A stretch of 64,000 nt of DNA from Sphingobacterium faecale (GCF_016746095.1 NZ_JAERTY010000007.1:1-64000), one strand, 5' to 3'; positions 9,503 through 19,220 are shown, numbered from the stretch's first letter. Notes: generated by a model not told the origin, from the sequence alone. Numbers and translations: made by a program.

Positions 9503-9997
9503 ATGGAAGAACTCTTAAAGAATCCGGATTTTCAGAAGCTCGTTCCTTATCTCATAATCGTTTTCATAGTTCAGATATTGATGTGGTTGCTATTTGCCAA
9601 TACAATACGAACTACGTTGAACTTAATTAAGGAAGATAATAGATGTATTCTCCCTAATCAAGCATGGTTGGTCGCGCTACCGCTTTTCAATATATATTGG
9701 AATTTTGTAGTGGTCCGTAGGCTTACAGATTCTTTAAACAATGAATTTTATGACCGGCAAATTGCGATAGAAGAGGAACCGACCCAAAAACAAGGTTATA
9801 TGTATGCCGGAGGATACATGGTTAGTAATATACCCTTACCTACATTTGTAGGTTTTATGGCCTCTATAATCGCATTTGTTGGGTTTGTGCTGTACTGGTT
9901 CAAAATATACGAATATAAAAAATTACTCCGGGAGCCTTTTGAATATCGGGGTGCAAAGGATGTAGATGGACGAGAATCTGAAGAAGGTTATTTATAA
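9503..9997 (+). CDS. Three-helix membrane protein of unknown function
   Basis: This 164-residue protein has hydrophobic helices at about 12-33, 52-69 and 115-137 and a charged linker (IEEEPTQKQ) between the second and third. A conserved-looking PNQAWLVALPLFNIYWNF segment with aromatic residues marks the second helix. I cannot name a family. It ends 11 bases before the Nif3-like gene and may be co-transcribed with it. Confidence 0.7.
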   Translation: MEELLKNPDFQKLVPYLIIVFIVQILMWLLFANTIRTTLNLIKEDNRCILPNQAWLVALPLFNIYWNFVVVRRLTDSLNNEFYDRQIAIEEEPTQKQGYMYAGGYMVSNIPLPTFVGFMASIIAFVGFVLYWFKIYEYKKLLREPFEYRGAKDVDGRESEEGYL

Positions 9998-10008
9998 AAT
10001 CGAGGAAT

Positions 10009-11106
10009 ATGAAGGTAAAAGAAATAACACAGTATCTTGAAGAGATAGCGCCCCTAGCTTATCAGGAATCTTACGACAACTCGGGGTTGATTGTAGGACG
10101 TCCAGAGGATGAGGTTACGAAGGTGTTGATATCCTTAGATTGTACTGAAGCAGTGGTAGATGAGGCAATAACGAAAGGTTGTAATCTGATTATTTCGCAT
10201 CATCCCATCGTTTTTAAAGGCTTGAAAAAATTTAATGGCAGAAACTATGTGGAGCGGACAGTGATGAAGGCCATCAAAAATAATATTGCATTATACGCTA
10301 TCCACACAAATCTGGATAATGTAATAGGAGGGGTGAGTTCAAAGATTGCTGAAAAGCTAGGTTTGGTGAATCAAGCAATACTAAGCCCTAAGTCTGGATT
10401 GTTAAAAAAACTGGTAGTCTATGTGCCTAGAGCAAACGTAGAAGACGTAAGGCAGGCTCTTTTCGATGCAGGTGCGGGTAGTATAGGGGACTATGATCAA
10501 TGCAGTTATAATACTGCTGGATACGGTACATTTAGACCATTGGACGGAGCAAATCCTGCGTTAGGCACAGTAGGTACACAAGAACGTGTGGAAGAAACAA
10601 AAATCGAAGTTATTTTTCCTGCTCCCATCGAGCGGCAGATTGTTGTGGCTATGCTGTCAGCACACCCATATGAAGAAGTCGCTTATCATATCGTGAACCT
10701 TGAAAACACGCTGCAACAAGTGGGGTCAGGCGTCATCGGAAATCTTGTTGAGCCAATGGAAGCAAATAGCGTGCTGCATTACTTAAAAGAACGATTGAAA
10801 CTGAATGTAATCCGCCATACCGAATTATTGAATAAACCGATAGAGCGAATCGCAGTTTGCGGAGGAGCGGGTGGTTTTTTATTGAGTGAAGCGAAGCGTT
10901 CCGGAGCAGATCTTTTTATTACTGCTGATTATAAATATCATGAGTTTTTTGATGCAGAAGGAGATCTTGTAATAGCCGATATTGGTCATTTCGAATCCGA
11001 ACAATTTACCCAAGAATTATTGTTGGAGATTATTCAGAAAAAATTTGTTAACTTTGCTGTTCTATTGACAGAAATAGACACAAATCCAATAAAATACTAC
11101 AGTTAA
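10009..11106 (+). CDS. Nif3-like dinuclear metal centre hexameric protein
   Basis: This 365-residue protein is of the Nif3/YbgI family, often labelled GTP cyclohydrolase 1 type 2 homologue. Metal-site motifs are present: SHHPIVFKGLKKF (His pair near 64-65), AIHTNLDN near 98-105, and the C-terminal DIGHFESEQF (His and Glu). The length matches family members with the extra central PII-like domain (about residues 130-240). The cellular role of the family is unsettled. The stop overlaps the next ATG by one base, so it is translationally linked to the zinc-ribbon protein, a pairing common in Bacteroidota. Confidence 0.9.
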   Translation: MKVKEITQYLEEIAPLAYQESYDNSGLIVGRPEDEVTKVLISLDCTEAVVDEAITKGCNLIISHHPIVFKGLKKFNGRNYVERTVMKAIKNNIALYAIHTNLDNVIGGVSSKIAEKLGLVNQAILSPKSGLLKKLVVYVPRANVEDVRQALFDAGAGSIGDYDQCSYNTAGYGTFRPLDGANPALGTVGTQERVEETKIEVIFPAPIERQIVVAMLSAHPYEEVAYHIVNLENTLQQVGSGVIGNLVEPMEANSVLHYLKERLKLNVIRHTELLNKPIERIAVCGGAGGFLLSEAKRSGADLFITADYKYHEFFDAEGDLVIADIGHFESEQFTQELLLEIIQKKFVNFAVLLTEIDTNPIKYYS

Positions 11107-11840
11107 TGGAACAAACCGTAGAACAAAAATTAAAAGCATTGTGGGCATTGCAATCGATCCACACAAAGATAGATAAGATTCGTCAAGTACGTGGCGAGCT
11201 ACCTATAGAGGTTGCCGACTTAGAGGACGAAATGGCTGGGCTAGAAACTCGCCTTGAAAAGATTCGAGTAGAATTGGATGATTTAGAAGATTCAATTGTG
11301 AAGCGTAAGAATATGATTAAGGATGCGCAGTCTGCAATCAAAAAATACGAAGGTCAGTTGAATGAGGTGAAGAACAATCGTGAATACGATGCGATATCCA
11401 AAGAAATCGAAATTCAAGGCTTAGAGATTCAAGTATGCGAGAAGCGTATCAAAGAAGCGGAGTTTGAAATTAAAAATAAAACAGAAGCTTATGAGAAAAC
11501 TAAGGAGAACCTAGATTTCTCTAAAGGTGAGCTGGATGTCAAGAAACAAGAGTTGGAAACAATAACTTCAGAAACTCAAATCGAGGAAGAGGAATTCTTG
11601 AAGAAAGCAGATATTGCTGCAGAGAAAAACGAAGAACGTCTATTAAAAGTTTATAACAAGCTTAGAGGTTCATACCGTAATGGTCTAGCTGTTGTATCTA
11701 TAGAGCGAGATAGTTGTTCAGGATGTCACAATAAAATCCCCGCTCAATTGCAATCAGAGATTCGCCAACGTAAGAAAATCATTATCTGTGAGCACTGTGG
11801 ACGTGTTCTTGTAGATGAAGAAATTGCATCCGAAGATTAA
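11106..11840 (+). CDS. Coiled-coil protein with C4-type zinc ribbon
   Basis: This 244-residue protein has about 180 residues of charged heptad-like helix, then a C-terminal zinc ribbon (CSGCHNKIP ... IICEHCGRVLV) with four cysteines in two CxxC pairs. It matches the family annotated as C4-type zinc ribbon domain (DUF164). A nucleic-acid or ribosome-associated role has been suggested for relatives; nothing here proves it. It is the last gene of the Nif3 unit, with a strong terminator 25 bases downstream. Confidence 0.88.
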   Translation: MEQTVEQKLKALWALQSIHTKIDKIRQVRGELPIEVADLEDEMAGLETRLEKIRVELDDLEDSIVKRKNMIKDAQSAIKKYEGQLNEVKNNREYDAISKEIEIQGLEIQVCEKRIKEAEFEIKNKTEAYEKTKENLDFSKGELDVKKQELETITSETQIEEEEFLKKADIAAEKNEERLLKVYNKLRGSYRNGLAVVSIERDSCSGCHNKIPAQLQSEIRQRKKIIICEHCGRVLVDEEIASED

Positions 11841-11864
11841 TTCAGATAAGAAAATATAAGTAGA

Positions 11865-11891
11865 GGCTGTTCAGAACGAACAGCCTTTTTT
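11865..11891 (+). terminator. Intrinsic terminator after the zinc-ribbon gene
   Basis: An 8-bp GC-rich stem (GGCTGTTC/GAACAGCC) with a 5-base loop is followed by seven T. Confidence 0.9.
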
Positions 11892-11954
11892 TATCCCAAT
11901 CGCCATCTAATTGCAACAACTTAGATATAATCCTGTTCTTCATCTAAAATCAAA

Positions 11955-11962
11955 TATATTTG
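11955..11962 (+). promoter_or_regulatory. -7 box TATATTTG before the tricorn-like protease
   Basis: This exact TAnnTTTG box lies 27 bases before the ATG at 11990. No clear -33 TTTG at the usual distance was found. Confidence 0.4.
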
Positions 11963-11989
11963 CCATTCAATAACCTTGAAAATATCTTT

Positions 11990-14900
11990 ATGTTTAAAAA
12001 AGTCTCTAATTTTCTGAGTATAGCATTGGCTGTTGGAAGTCTCTCTGCTGCTCATGCCCAACAAGAAACATTATTGCTGCGTAATCCTAGTATTAGTAAG
12101 ACACATGTCACATTTGTCTATGGAGGTGATATTTGGATCGCGGATAAGAACGGGCAGAACCCACGTCGATTGACCACTAATCCTGGTGTCGAGATGAATC
12201 CCATGTTTTCTCCTGATGGTAAGCAAATTGCTTTTACTGGGAATTATGATGGTAATACAGATGTATACACCATTCCTGTAGTAGGGGGCGAGCCAAAGCG
12301 TATTACTTTTCACCCTGCTGCGGATCTCGTTCGAGGTTGGTTGAATAATGAAGAAGTATACTTCCAGACTACACGTGAGTTCCAATACTCACTAGGGTCT
12401 AGACTCTATAAAACAAAGTTAACAGTAGAGAATGCAACTCCTCTGATGATGCCTGAAGCCTATCAGGGTACGCCATCTGAAGATGGACGCTACTGGGCTT
12501 ATATCAAGAACTCTGATCCTACGGAGCGTGATCGTGTAGCTTTCAAGCGTTACCGTGGTGGCGGTATGCCGTCTATCTGGGTATTTGATACCAAAACCAA
12601 AAATGTAGAGGTTATTCCTGGTGAAAACTGTAATGACGTAAAGCCTGTATGGTTAGGTTCAAAAATCTATTTTCTATCGGATAGAGATAAGATTGTGAAT
12701 ATCTACAGTTATGATACCAAATCGAAGAAGGTAGAGAAGCTGACGAACTATAAGGACTATGATGTACGTACATTGCAGGGACTAGGAAATGAACTTGCAT
12801 TTGAGTATGAGGGACGTATTCATATCCTTGACTTAGGAACGAATAATGTAAATACCCTGAAAATTGCGCTTGCTGCTGATCCTATGTTCAAACGTTCGAA
12901 ATATGTGGATCTTAGAGATGGCATACGTAATTTTGATATTTCACCAACTGGACAGCGTGCGTTATTTGAAAGTCGTGGAGAAATAGTGTCTGTACCAAAG
13001 GAAAAGGGAGATGCGAGAAATATCTCTAATTCAGTAGGCAGCCACGAACGTTTTCCCGCTTGGTCGCCAAATGGGAAATGGGTATCTTATCTATCGGATA
13101 AGAATGGAAAGTATCAGTTAGTACTTCGAGATCAAAAAGCTGTTGATGAACCAACATATATTGACTTGGGAACGGGCTTGTTTTTCTTCGAACCCACTTG
13201 GTCTCCGGATAGCAAGAAGCTGTTCTATAATGACGCACATTTAAACCTATATTATGTTGATGTCGCTTCCAAAAAGGTAGTATTCGTAGATTCCGATAAA
13301 TTGGCTTCCATTACAGGACGTACACGCAATCATTTTGAACCATCATGGTCTTTTGATTCAAACTGGATTACTTATGTAAAAAGCCTAAATAATGGAGTGA
13401 ATGCTGCGTTTATGTATAATCTGACAACAAAACAGTCCCATCAGATTACCGATGGCATGAGCACTGTTGCACAACCTACTTTTAGTAAAGATGGTAAATA
13501 CTTGTTTTTTATAGCCAGTACGAACACTGGGTTGACAAATTCAGGCCTGCATATGTCCGCTTATGAGCGCAATCCACAATATAATGTGTATGCTTTTATT
13601 TTGTCAAAAAAGACTCCTTCGCTTTTCAAAAATGAAAGTGATGAAGAAACAGTGAAGGAAGACAAAGCCGAAGAGCCGAAGAAAGAAGAAAAAGTAGCGG
13701 AGAAGAAAGATAGTAAAAAGAAAACCTCTGTTAAGGAAGAGGCAAAACAACCTGCGAAACCTGTAGAAAAGAAACTGGAAGTAGATTTTGATGATATCAA
13801 TAGCCGCATAGTAGCGCTTCCTTTGCCTGCGGGTTACTACAGGTTGAATGGAGATGTGGAAAATACACTTACTTATCAACGTGTAGGTACAATTGGCGCA
13901 TTTGATTTGACGAAAATGGAAGACAAGTCCCTTGTTGATAATGCTCGTGGATTCCGTATTAGCGCAGACGGTAAAAAAATGATGTATACCACCGGTAGAG
14001 ACTACTTCATTGTCAATGCCGGACAGAAGCCCGCTCCTGGAGGAGGAAAGATCAATATCGATAATTTTAAATTTGAAGTAGATCCTGCTGCAGAGTGGAA
14101 ACAGGTATTTAATGAGGTGTGGGCGATGCAGAAGGAGTTTTTCTATGTAGAGAACATGCATGGTGCGAACTGGGAAGCTGTAAAAGCGAAGTATGAGAAA
14201 TTCCTTCCTTATGTCAATCATCGGTCAGATTTAGGGTATTTATTGAATGAGATGATGGGAGAATTGGTCGTAGGACATGCTTACATTTATCCTGGGGATC
14301 AACCTTCGACTCCATCGGTCAGTACTGGCGCTCTTGGTGCAGACTTGGAACAGGTTGATGGATTTTATAAAATCAATAAAATATTTACGCGCTTAGATTG
14401 GAACCCTTCTTTCAAAGCTCCTTTGGCAGAGCCAGGGTTGAATATAAAAGAAGGTAGTTATATTGTCAGTGTAGATGGTGTCAAATTGACTTCAGACATA
14501 AGTATCTATAAACTTTTGGAAAATAGAGTGGGTAAGCAGGTTGTATTGAAGATCAATACGAAGCCTTCTCTTCAAGGAGCAAGAGAAGTGGTTGTAAATC
14601 CAATCTCTTTTTCTAGTGAAATGGGACTACGCAGTATGGATTGGGTAGAGTCAAACCGTAAGAAAGTGGATCAGTTGAGTAACGGACAGATTGCTTATGT
14701 ATATATGCCAAATACCGGACAGGAAGGCTATAGCAACTTTAATAGATACTATTTCTCACAGATGGACAAGAAAGCACTTCTGATAGATGAACGTAACAAT
14801 GGTGGAGGCTCTGTAGCAGATTATGTTATAGATCTGTTGTCAAGAGAGCTTATCGCGGGATGGGGAATTCGTGATGGTAAATCATTTACAACGCCTGGAA

Positions 14901-15289
14901 ATGGTATATATGGACCAAAGGCGATGATTATCAATGAAAATGCAGGTTCTGGAGGTGATATGATGCCATACATGTTCCGATTTAAAGGATTGGGTAAGTT
15001 AGTGGGCCGTACTACAATGGGGATATTGGTCGGTATTTCGGGCTATCCACCGTTGTTGGATGGCGGTAGCATTACTTCACCAAACTTTGGGGTATACGAC
15101 TTGAATGGTAACTATATTATCGAAAATGAAGGTGTAGCACCGGATATTTTTGTAGAGCAAATGCCTAAAGATTTATTGGAAGGAAGAGATCCTCAGTTAG
15201 AGCGAACAGTCAAACTTCTTTTGGAGGAGATGAAGACTTATCCTTATCAACAAGTAAGGAAACCGGCAGATCCAATTCGTGTCAATTAA
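11990..15289 (+). CDS. Tricorn-type S41 family protease with beta-propellers and PDZ domain
   Basis: The ATG at 11990 gives 1099 residues and a signal peptide (MFKKVSNFLSIALAVGSLSAAHAQ); an in-frame TTG at 11960 would spoil it. The N-terminal half is TolB/WD40-like propeller (PMFSPDGKQIAFTGNYDGN, AWSPNGKWVSYLSD). A low-complexity Lys/Glu linker lies near 555-595. Next come a C1-type helical region and a PDZ-like segment near 790-880. The S41 catalytic core follows: LIDERNNGGGSVADY and NENAGSGGDMMPY, whose Ser is the expected nucleophile. Family members degrade peptides; this one should be periplasmic. It is a single-gene unit with its own promoter box and terminator. Confidence 0.93.
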   Translation: MFKKVSNFLSIALAVGSLSAAHAQQETLLLRNPSISKTHVTFVYGGDIWIADKNGQNPRRLTTNPGVEMNPMFSPDGKQIAFTGNYDGNTDVYTIPVVGGEPKRITFHPAADLVRGWLNNEEVYFQTTREFQYSLGSRLYKTKLTVENATPLMMPEAYQGTPSEDGRYWAYIKNSDPTERDRVAFKRYRGGGMPSIWVFDTKTKNVEVIPGENCNDVKPVWLGSKIYFLSDRDKIVNIYSYDTKSKKVEKLTNYKDYDVRTLQGLGNELAFEYEGRIHILDLGTNNVNTLKIALAADPMFKRSKYVDLRDGIRNFDISPTGQRALFESRGEIVSVPKEKGDARNISNSVGSHERFPAWSPNGKWVSYLSDKNGKYQLVLRDQKAVDEPTYIDLGTGLFFFEPTWSPDSKKLFYNDAHLNLYYVDVASKKVVFVDSDKLASITGRTRNHFEPSWSFDSNWITYVKSLNNGVNAAFMYNLTTKQSHQITDGMSTVAQPTFSKDGKYLFFIASTNTGLTNSGLHMSAYERNPQYNVYAFILSKKTPSLFKNESDEETVKEDKAEEPKKEEKVAEKKDSKKKTSVKEEAKQPAKPVEKKLEVDFDDINSRIVALPLPAGYYRLNGDVENTLTYQRVGTIGAFDLTKMEDKSLVDNARGFRISADGKKMMYTTGRDYFIVNAGQKPAPGGGKINIDNFKFEVDPAAEWKQVFNEVWAMQKEFFYVENMHGANWEAVKAKYEKFLPYVNHRSDLGYLLNEMMGELVVGHAYIYPGDQPSTPSVSTGALGADLEQVDGFYKINKIFTRLDWNPSFKAPLAEPGLNIKEGSYIVSVDGVKLTSDISIYKLLENRVGKQVVLKINTKPSLQGAREVVVNPISFSSEMGLRSMDWVESNRKKVDQLSNGQIAYVYMPNTGQEGYSNFNRYYFSQMDKKALLIDERNNGGGSVADYVIDLLSRELIAGWGIRDGKSFTTPGNGIYGPKAMIINENAGSGGDMMPYMFRFKGLGKLVGRTTMGILVGISGYPPLLDGGSITSPNFGVYDLNGNYIIENEGVAPDIFVEQMPKDLLEGRDPQLERTVKLLLEEMKTYPYQQVRKPADPIRVN

Positions 15290-15296
15290 AATTAGT

Positions 15297-15319
15297 AAAA
15301 GGGGGCTTAGCCCCCTTTT
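15297..15319 (+). terminator. Intrinsic terminator after the tricorn-like protease
   Basis: A 10-bp stem (AAAAGGGGGC/GCCCCCTTTT) with a TTA loop starts 8 bases after the stop codon. Confidence 0.88.
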
Positions 15320-15345
15320 GTTATTCTAAATATTAAGTAACTTTA
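15317..15345 (+). promoter_or_regulatory. Putative promoter of the CPBP protease gene
   Basis: A TTTG (15317-15320), a 17-base spacer and TAACTTTA (15338-15345, one mismatch to TAnnTTTG) end 4 bases before the ATG, so the mRNA may be leaderless. It overlaps the preceding terminator's 3' arm. Confidence 0.4.
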
Positions 15346-15349
15346 GCGC

Positions 15350-16297
15350 ATGAATCAATATATTGGCAGACCAAATAGCCCATGGAGCTCACTCCTTATT
15401 TTATTGGGATTGACGCTGGCTTGTAGTGTGGGAGTCCAGTTCATAATCCTCTTGTTGGGTATTCTTTCCGATGGAGGATTGGCGGAGGTACTACAGAATG
15501 AAGGCAGTCTGTCCTCCTTCTCCAATCGGCCCTTCTTTTTGTATGCGCTATTGATTGCCAGTTCTTTTGGTACATTTTTACTGCCTGCCTTTATTCTTCA
15601 AAGATTAGAACCCTATTTTAATTATTTTCCAACAGAAAATAGAAAGGATGGAATAGCCTATGTCATTGCTATTGCACTGCTGTTTGCATTCGGTCCAATC
15701 ATGCAACTGATAGGGGATGCAAATGCACAGATGACATTTCCAAATAGTTTAAAAGGGGTCGAGACTTGGATGCGATTGCAAGAAGATAATATGGCTAGTT
15801 TGACTGAACGTATCGTGATGGTAGATCGATGGGAGTTGCTTCTGGTAAATGTTGTCGTAATGGCCGTCATGCCCGCAATTGCTGAGGAATATTATTTCAG
15901 GGGTTCGTTAATGCATATTATACAGCGCCTCGTTAAGAATTATCATATTACAGTGTGGCTCTCCGCTATTATTTTTAGTGCAATACATGTGCAGTTTTTT
16001 GGCTTCTTTCCAAGGATGGTCCTAGGTGTATTTTTTGGATATATGTTTGTGTGGACGCAGAATATTTGGATACCTATATTGGCTCATTTCGTGAATAATG
16101 CGACAGTGGCGGTATTGGCATTTGTATATGCAAGGGAAGGGAAAACATATGCCGACTTACAGTCATACGATAGCTATTCAATATTTGTGTATATTGGAAG
16201 CTTTATTTTAACAATACTCTTAGGAATCTGGTTTTATAAAATTTCAAAACAAAAGCAAGCTAATGGAGAAAGATTGGAAGAAAATACAAGTATATAA
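15350..16297 (+). CDS. CPBP-family intramembrane metalloprotease
   Basis: This 315-residue polytopic membrane protein has about eight hydrophobic segments. The catalytic motifs of the CAAX-protease/bacteriocin-processing family are intact: AEEYYFRGSL (Glu179-Glu180, Arg184), then FSAIHVQFFGFFPRMVLGVFFGYMF and HFVNN. Relatives cleave membrane-embedded peptides or act in bacteriocin self-immunity; the substrate here is unknown. Its end overlaps the DUF2007 gene by 35 bases, so the two are probably co-translated. Confidence 0.9.
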   Translation: MNQYIGRPNSPWSSLLILLGLTLACSVGVQFIILLLGILSDGGLAEVLQNEGSLSSFSNRPFFLYALLIASSFGTFLLPAFILQRLEPYFNYFPTENRKDGIAYVIAIALLFAFGPIMQLIGDANAQMTFPNSLKGVETWMRLQEDNMASLTERIVMVDRWELLLVNVVVMAVMPAIAEEYYFRGSLMHIIQRLVKNYHITVWLSAIIFSAIHVQFFGFFPRMVLGVFFGYMFVWTQNIWIPILAHFVNNATVAVLAFVYAREGKTYADLQSYDSYSIFVYIGSFILTILLGIWFYKISKQKQANGERLEENTSI

Positions 16298-16493
16298 CAG
16301 CGCTGTTGAAGCTGAGATCGTAAAACAGATGCTGGAAGAAAATGGCGTACATGCTGTGCTGTTGAACAAACAAGATTCATCTTATCTGTTCGGAAAGATA
16401 GAGCTCTATGTTCATGAAGATATGGAACAACGGGCGTTGCGATTAATTAAGGATAATGAAGAAAATAATATAGGGGCGGAGGATGTTAACTAG
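16263..16493 (+). CDS. DUF2007 domain protein (putative signal-transducing protein)
   Basis: This 76-residue protein has the DUF2007 pattern: an opening strand (WKKIQVYNSAVEAEIVKQML), EENGVHAVLLN, then a FGKIELYVHEDMEQRALRLI strand and helix. The family has a ferredoxin-like fold and no proven function. It overlaps the CPBP gene upstream by 35 bases and cdsA downstream by 11 bases, showing tight coupling in one operon. Confidence 0.85.
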   Translation: MEKDWKKIQVYNSAVEAEIVKQMLEENGVHAVLLNKQDSSYLFGKIELYVHEDMEQRALRLIKDNEENNIGAEDVN

Positions 16494-17283
16494 AGCTATT
16501 ACAGGATTTTTTTTTATAGCCGTATTGATCGGTGCACATCTGTTAGGGCAACTTGTTTTTGTTTCCTTCTTCTCATTACTGGGACTTTGGTGTTTATATG
16601 AGTTTTATGGGATAGTCCGTAAGGAAGAAGTAAAACCCATGATTTTTTTAGGGATAATTGCATTTGCTATTTTGAGCGCTCTTATCGCTTTACATTGTTT
16701 GGGTGTGATCCCGTTTGTTAAGGTATGGTTATTTATTCCATTGTTCTCTTTCATATTTATCTTGGCGTTGTTCCAAAAAAGGGCACTTCCCTTTAATGAT
16801 ATTGGTTATACCCTATTAGGGATTACCTATGCCGGAATTCCATTTCTGTTTTTTCTAGCTTTGGGATTTATAAAGGGTGACTTTAATTTCTATATACCAC
16901 TCGGTTTTCTAATAATTCTTTGGTCGAATGACACGGGGGCCTATCTTGCGGGAAGAAGCTTTGGAAAACGCAAATTGTTCGAACGAATATCACCTAATAA
17001 AACATGGGAAGGCTTTATCGGTGGAGTCCTATTTGCAGTAGCTATTGCTTTTAATCTAGAGCAGTATTTTGGTGCTTTGACAAAGTGGGAATGGGCGTGT
17101 ATGGCGCTTATTATCGGTATATTTGGCACTTTGGGCGACCTGGTGGAATCGATGTTAAAACGCAGTTTGGGGGTTAAAGATTCGGGAAATATCCTGCCAG
17201 GACATGGGGGATTGTTAGATCGATTCGACGGTTTATTAATGGCTGCGCCCTTAGTATTTTTGTTTCTGTTAATGATTGCATAG
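16483..17283 (+). CDS. cdsA: Phosphatidate cytidylyltransferase
   Basis: This 266-residue integral membrane enzyme makes CDP-diacylglycerol from phosphatidate and CTP, the branch point of phospholipid synthesis. Multiple hydrophobic helices are present. The family signature near the C-terminus is clear: KDSGNILPGHGGLLDRFDGL with the conserved Asp residues. Other conserved blocks are WSNDTGAYLAGRSFGKRK and SPNKTWEGFIGG. The start overlaps the DUF2007 gene by 11 bases with a GGAGG-like site just upstream. Confidence 0.95.
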   Translation: MLTRAITGFFFIAVLIGAHLLGQLVFVSFFSLLGLWCLYEFYGIVRKEEVKPMIFLGIIAFAILSALIALHCLGVIPFVKVWLFIPLFSFIFILALFQKRALPFNDIGYTLLGITYAGIPFLFFLALGFIKGDFNFYIPLGFLIILWSNDTGAYLAGRSFGKRKLFERISPNKTWEGFIGGVLFAVAIAFNLEQYFGALTKWEWACMALIIGIFGTLGDLVESMLKRSLGVKDSGNILPGHGGLLDRFDGLLMAAPLVFLFLLMIA

Positions 17284-17285
17284 GT

Positions 17286-17954
17286 ATGAATATTTCTACG
17301 TCAACATTTAAATTCCTCAAAGATCTTTCTGATAACAACAGCAGAGAGTGGTTTCAAGAGAATAAAGGTCATTACGAAGAAGCTCTTCAAAATGTGAAAG
17401 AATTTGTAGAAGAATTGATTGTACAGCTTTCTCTATTCGATCCGCAGATCAATACCGATATAAAGGCATCTAAGTGTATGTTTAGAATTTATCGGGATGT
17501 CCGGTTTTCCAAAGACAAGTCTCCCTATAAGTCTTGGCTGGCAGCAGGAATTTCTGTGGATGGACGAAAGTTAGACGGGCCTGAATATTATATTCACATT
17601 GAACCTAATAATTCATTTATAGCTGCTGGGTATTGGCGTCCTAAAAAGGAACATTTGGATGCAATTCGTCAAGAGGTAGATTATAATGCGGAGGCGTTGC
17701 ATGGTGCGTTGGAAGCAGGGCAATGGACGGTGGCAGATCTTTCGCAAGAAGATAAGCTTACTAGACCTCCTTCAGGATATAGTGCGGATGATCCACAGAT
17801 TGAAATCTTTAAATTAAAAAGCTTTATCATACATCAGCATTTGTCAAATATGGTATTGACAGATGCTGATGCAATGGACAAAGTAGTAGGTATTTGTAAA
17901 AGGATTTATCCGTTCAAAAAATTCATTCAAGAGGCCATTGATCTGGAGCCTTAA
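17286..17954 (+). CDS. DUF2461 domain-containing protein
   Basis: This 222-residue soluble protein has the family hallmarks FLKDLSDNNSREWFQENKGHYEEA and MFRIYRDVRFSKDKSPYKSWLAAGI. The family (TIGR02453) is widespread and of unknown biochemical function. It starts 3 bases after cdsA and probably ends that operon. Its stop overlaps the convergent anmK stop by four bases. Confidence 0.9.
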   Translation: MNISTSTFKFLKDLSDNNSREWFQENKGHYEEALQNVKEFVEELIVQLSLFDPQINTDIKASKCMFRIYRDVRFSKDKSPYKSWLAAGISVDGRKLDGPEYYIHIEPNNSFIAAGYWRPKKEHLDAIRQEVDYNAEALHGALEAGQWTVADLSQEDKLTRPPSGYSADDPQIEIFKLKSFIIHQHLSNMVLTDADAMDKVVGICKRIYPFKKFIQEAIDLEP

Positions 17955-19147
17955 TGCGGAAAACTCAACTTACCCATACAGACAGCGGGCGAATCTTTCA
18001 GACCTGAAACATTATTGGGGCTTCCAGCTACGGCTTCATTTGCCAATATGGCAAAAAGACAGGCTTCTTTTGCATCGGGATTCATGTCTATTTCGTCAAT
18101 GGAAGCAACCTTTATCGTAGGTAGAGCTTTTGCAATATTGTCCATCAATAACGGATTGTGAAGGCCTCCTCCGCTGATATATACTACGACATTATCTAAC
18201 CCTTGTGCAAGGTATTTAATACCATTCGAAATAGATGATGCTGAAAACATATTCAATGTAGCCATCACATCTGCAGGAGATAGGTTTTGTGTATTTGAGC
18301 TACTTTGCTTTTTTTTCAGATATTGAAGATTAAATAATTCCGGTCCTGTCGTTTTTGGAAAATCAAGTTCAAGGAACTCCTCTTGGAGAAGATGTTCTAG
18401 CAAAACGTCGTTAACCGAACCAGACATCGCGATTTGGGCATCTAAATCCATCTCTCTTCCAAAATGTTGAAACATATATTGATTCATCATTGTATTTCCC
18501 GGACCAAGATCTGTAGCAAAGGCCTTAAGTTCTGTGTGCTTATTAGGAAGAAATGTGAAATTTGAGATACCTCCGATATTCAAGAGTATTCTATTTTCTA
18601 CGACATCAGTGAATAAAAGAAAGTCTCCGTAAGCTGCCAGCGGGGCACCTTCTCCGCCTGCTGCAATGTGCTTTTGCCGAAAATCTGATAGTGTTATGAT
18701 TCCTGTGTGTACAGCGATGTGATCACCATCACCAATCTGTAGTGTGCTGTTGGGCAAATTGATGTTCTTTGTTAAAGATTGAGGAGCGTGATAGACTGTC
18801 TGTCCATGACTGGCAATTAGGTCTATAGTGTCAGAGCTGACTTGCCACTTTGTTAAAGCTTTTTTAATCAAATCCGCATGTACAAGAGCAATATAGGGAT
18901 TGATTCCCGAAAAATCCTGTTGATTGATTTCTGTTTTTGCGAATATTTGACGTATATAGTTTCTGAATTCATCTTGATAAGGTAGTGTGTCAAAATGAAC
19001 AATTTCCAGTTTTGTGTCAAAACCACTCCCTTGTATTTTGCATAGAGCAATATCCAATCCGTCTAGTGACGTTCCCGACATGAGCCCGATGATTAAACGG
19101 TTTTCTTTTTTGCTTATTTCATAAAGCTTTTCAATTTGGCTATTCAT
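17951..19147 (-). CDS. anmK: Anhydro-N-acetylmuramic acid kinase
   Basis: This 398-residue enzyme phosphorylates and hydrolyses 1,6-anhydro-MurNAc released by lytic transglycosylases, returning it to MurNAc-6-phosphate in murein recycling. Visible motifs are the N-terminal phosphate loop GLMSGTSLDGLDIALCKI, IASHGQTVYHAP, LNIGGISNFTFLP, ATDLGPGNTMMNQY and VVYISGGGLHNPLLM. The length is slightly above the usual 370 or so. It is divergent from gcvH with a 73-base gap and converges with the DUF2461 gene. Confidence 0.95.
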   Translation of the reverse strand: MNSQIEKLYEISKKENRLIIGLMSGTSLDGLDIALCKIQGSGFDTKLEIVHFDTLPYQDEFRNYIRQIFAKTEINQQDFSGINPYIALVHADLIKKALTKWQVSSDTIDLIASHGQTVYHAPQSLTKNINLPNSTLQIGDGDHIAVHTGIITLSDFRQKHIAAGGEGAPLAAYGDFLLFTDVVENRILLNIGGISNFTFLPNKHTELKAFATDLGPGNTMMNQYMFQHFGREMDLDAQIAMSGSVNDVLLEHLLQEEFLELDFPKTTGPELFNLQYLKKKQSSSNTQNLSPADVMATLNMFSASSISNGIKYLAQGLDNVVVYISGGGLHNPLLMDNIAKALPTIKVASIDEIDMNPDAKEACLFAILANEAVAGSPNNVSGLKDSPAVCMGKLSFPH

Positions 19148-19171
19148 ATTCTAAAAATACGCATATTCGCT

Positions 19172-19203
19172 TTTGGTAATGTCAATTGTTAATGATATTT
19201 TTG
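19172..19203 (+). promoter_or_regulatory. Putative gcvH promoter
   Basis: A TTTG (19172-19175) and TATTTTTG (19196-19203, exact TAnnTTTG) are 20 bases apart. The predicted start point leaves a leader of about 12 bases that holds AAGAAG before the ATG at 19221. Confidence 0.5.
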
Positions 19204-19220
19204 GAAAAAAAGAAGAAATA

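Noticed and set aside
13604-14221. 205-codon open frame on the minus strand
   Set aside because: It lies wholly inside the tricorn-like protease gene, has no start context or recognisable protein, and its Phe/Leu-rich product reflects the Lys/Glu-rich linker of the real gene.
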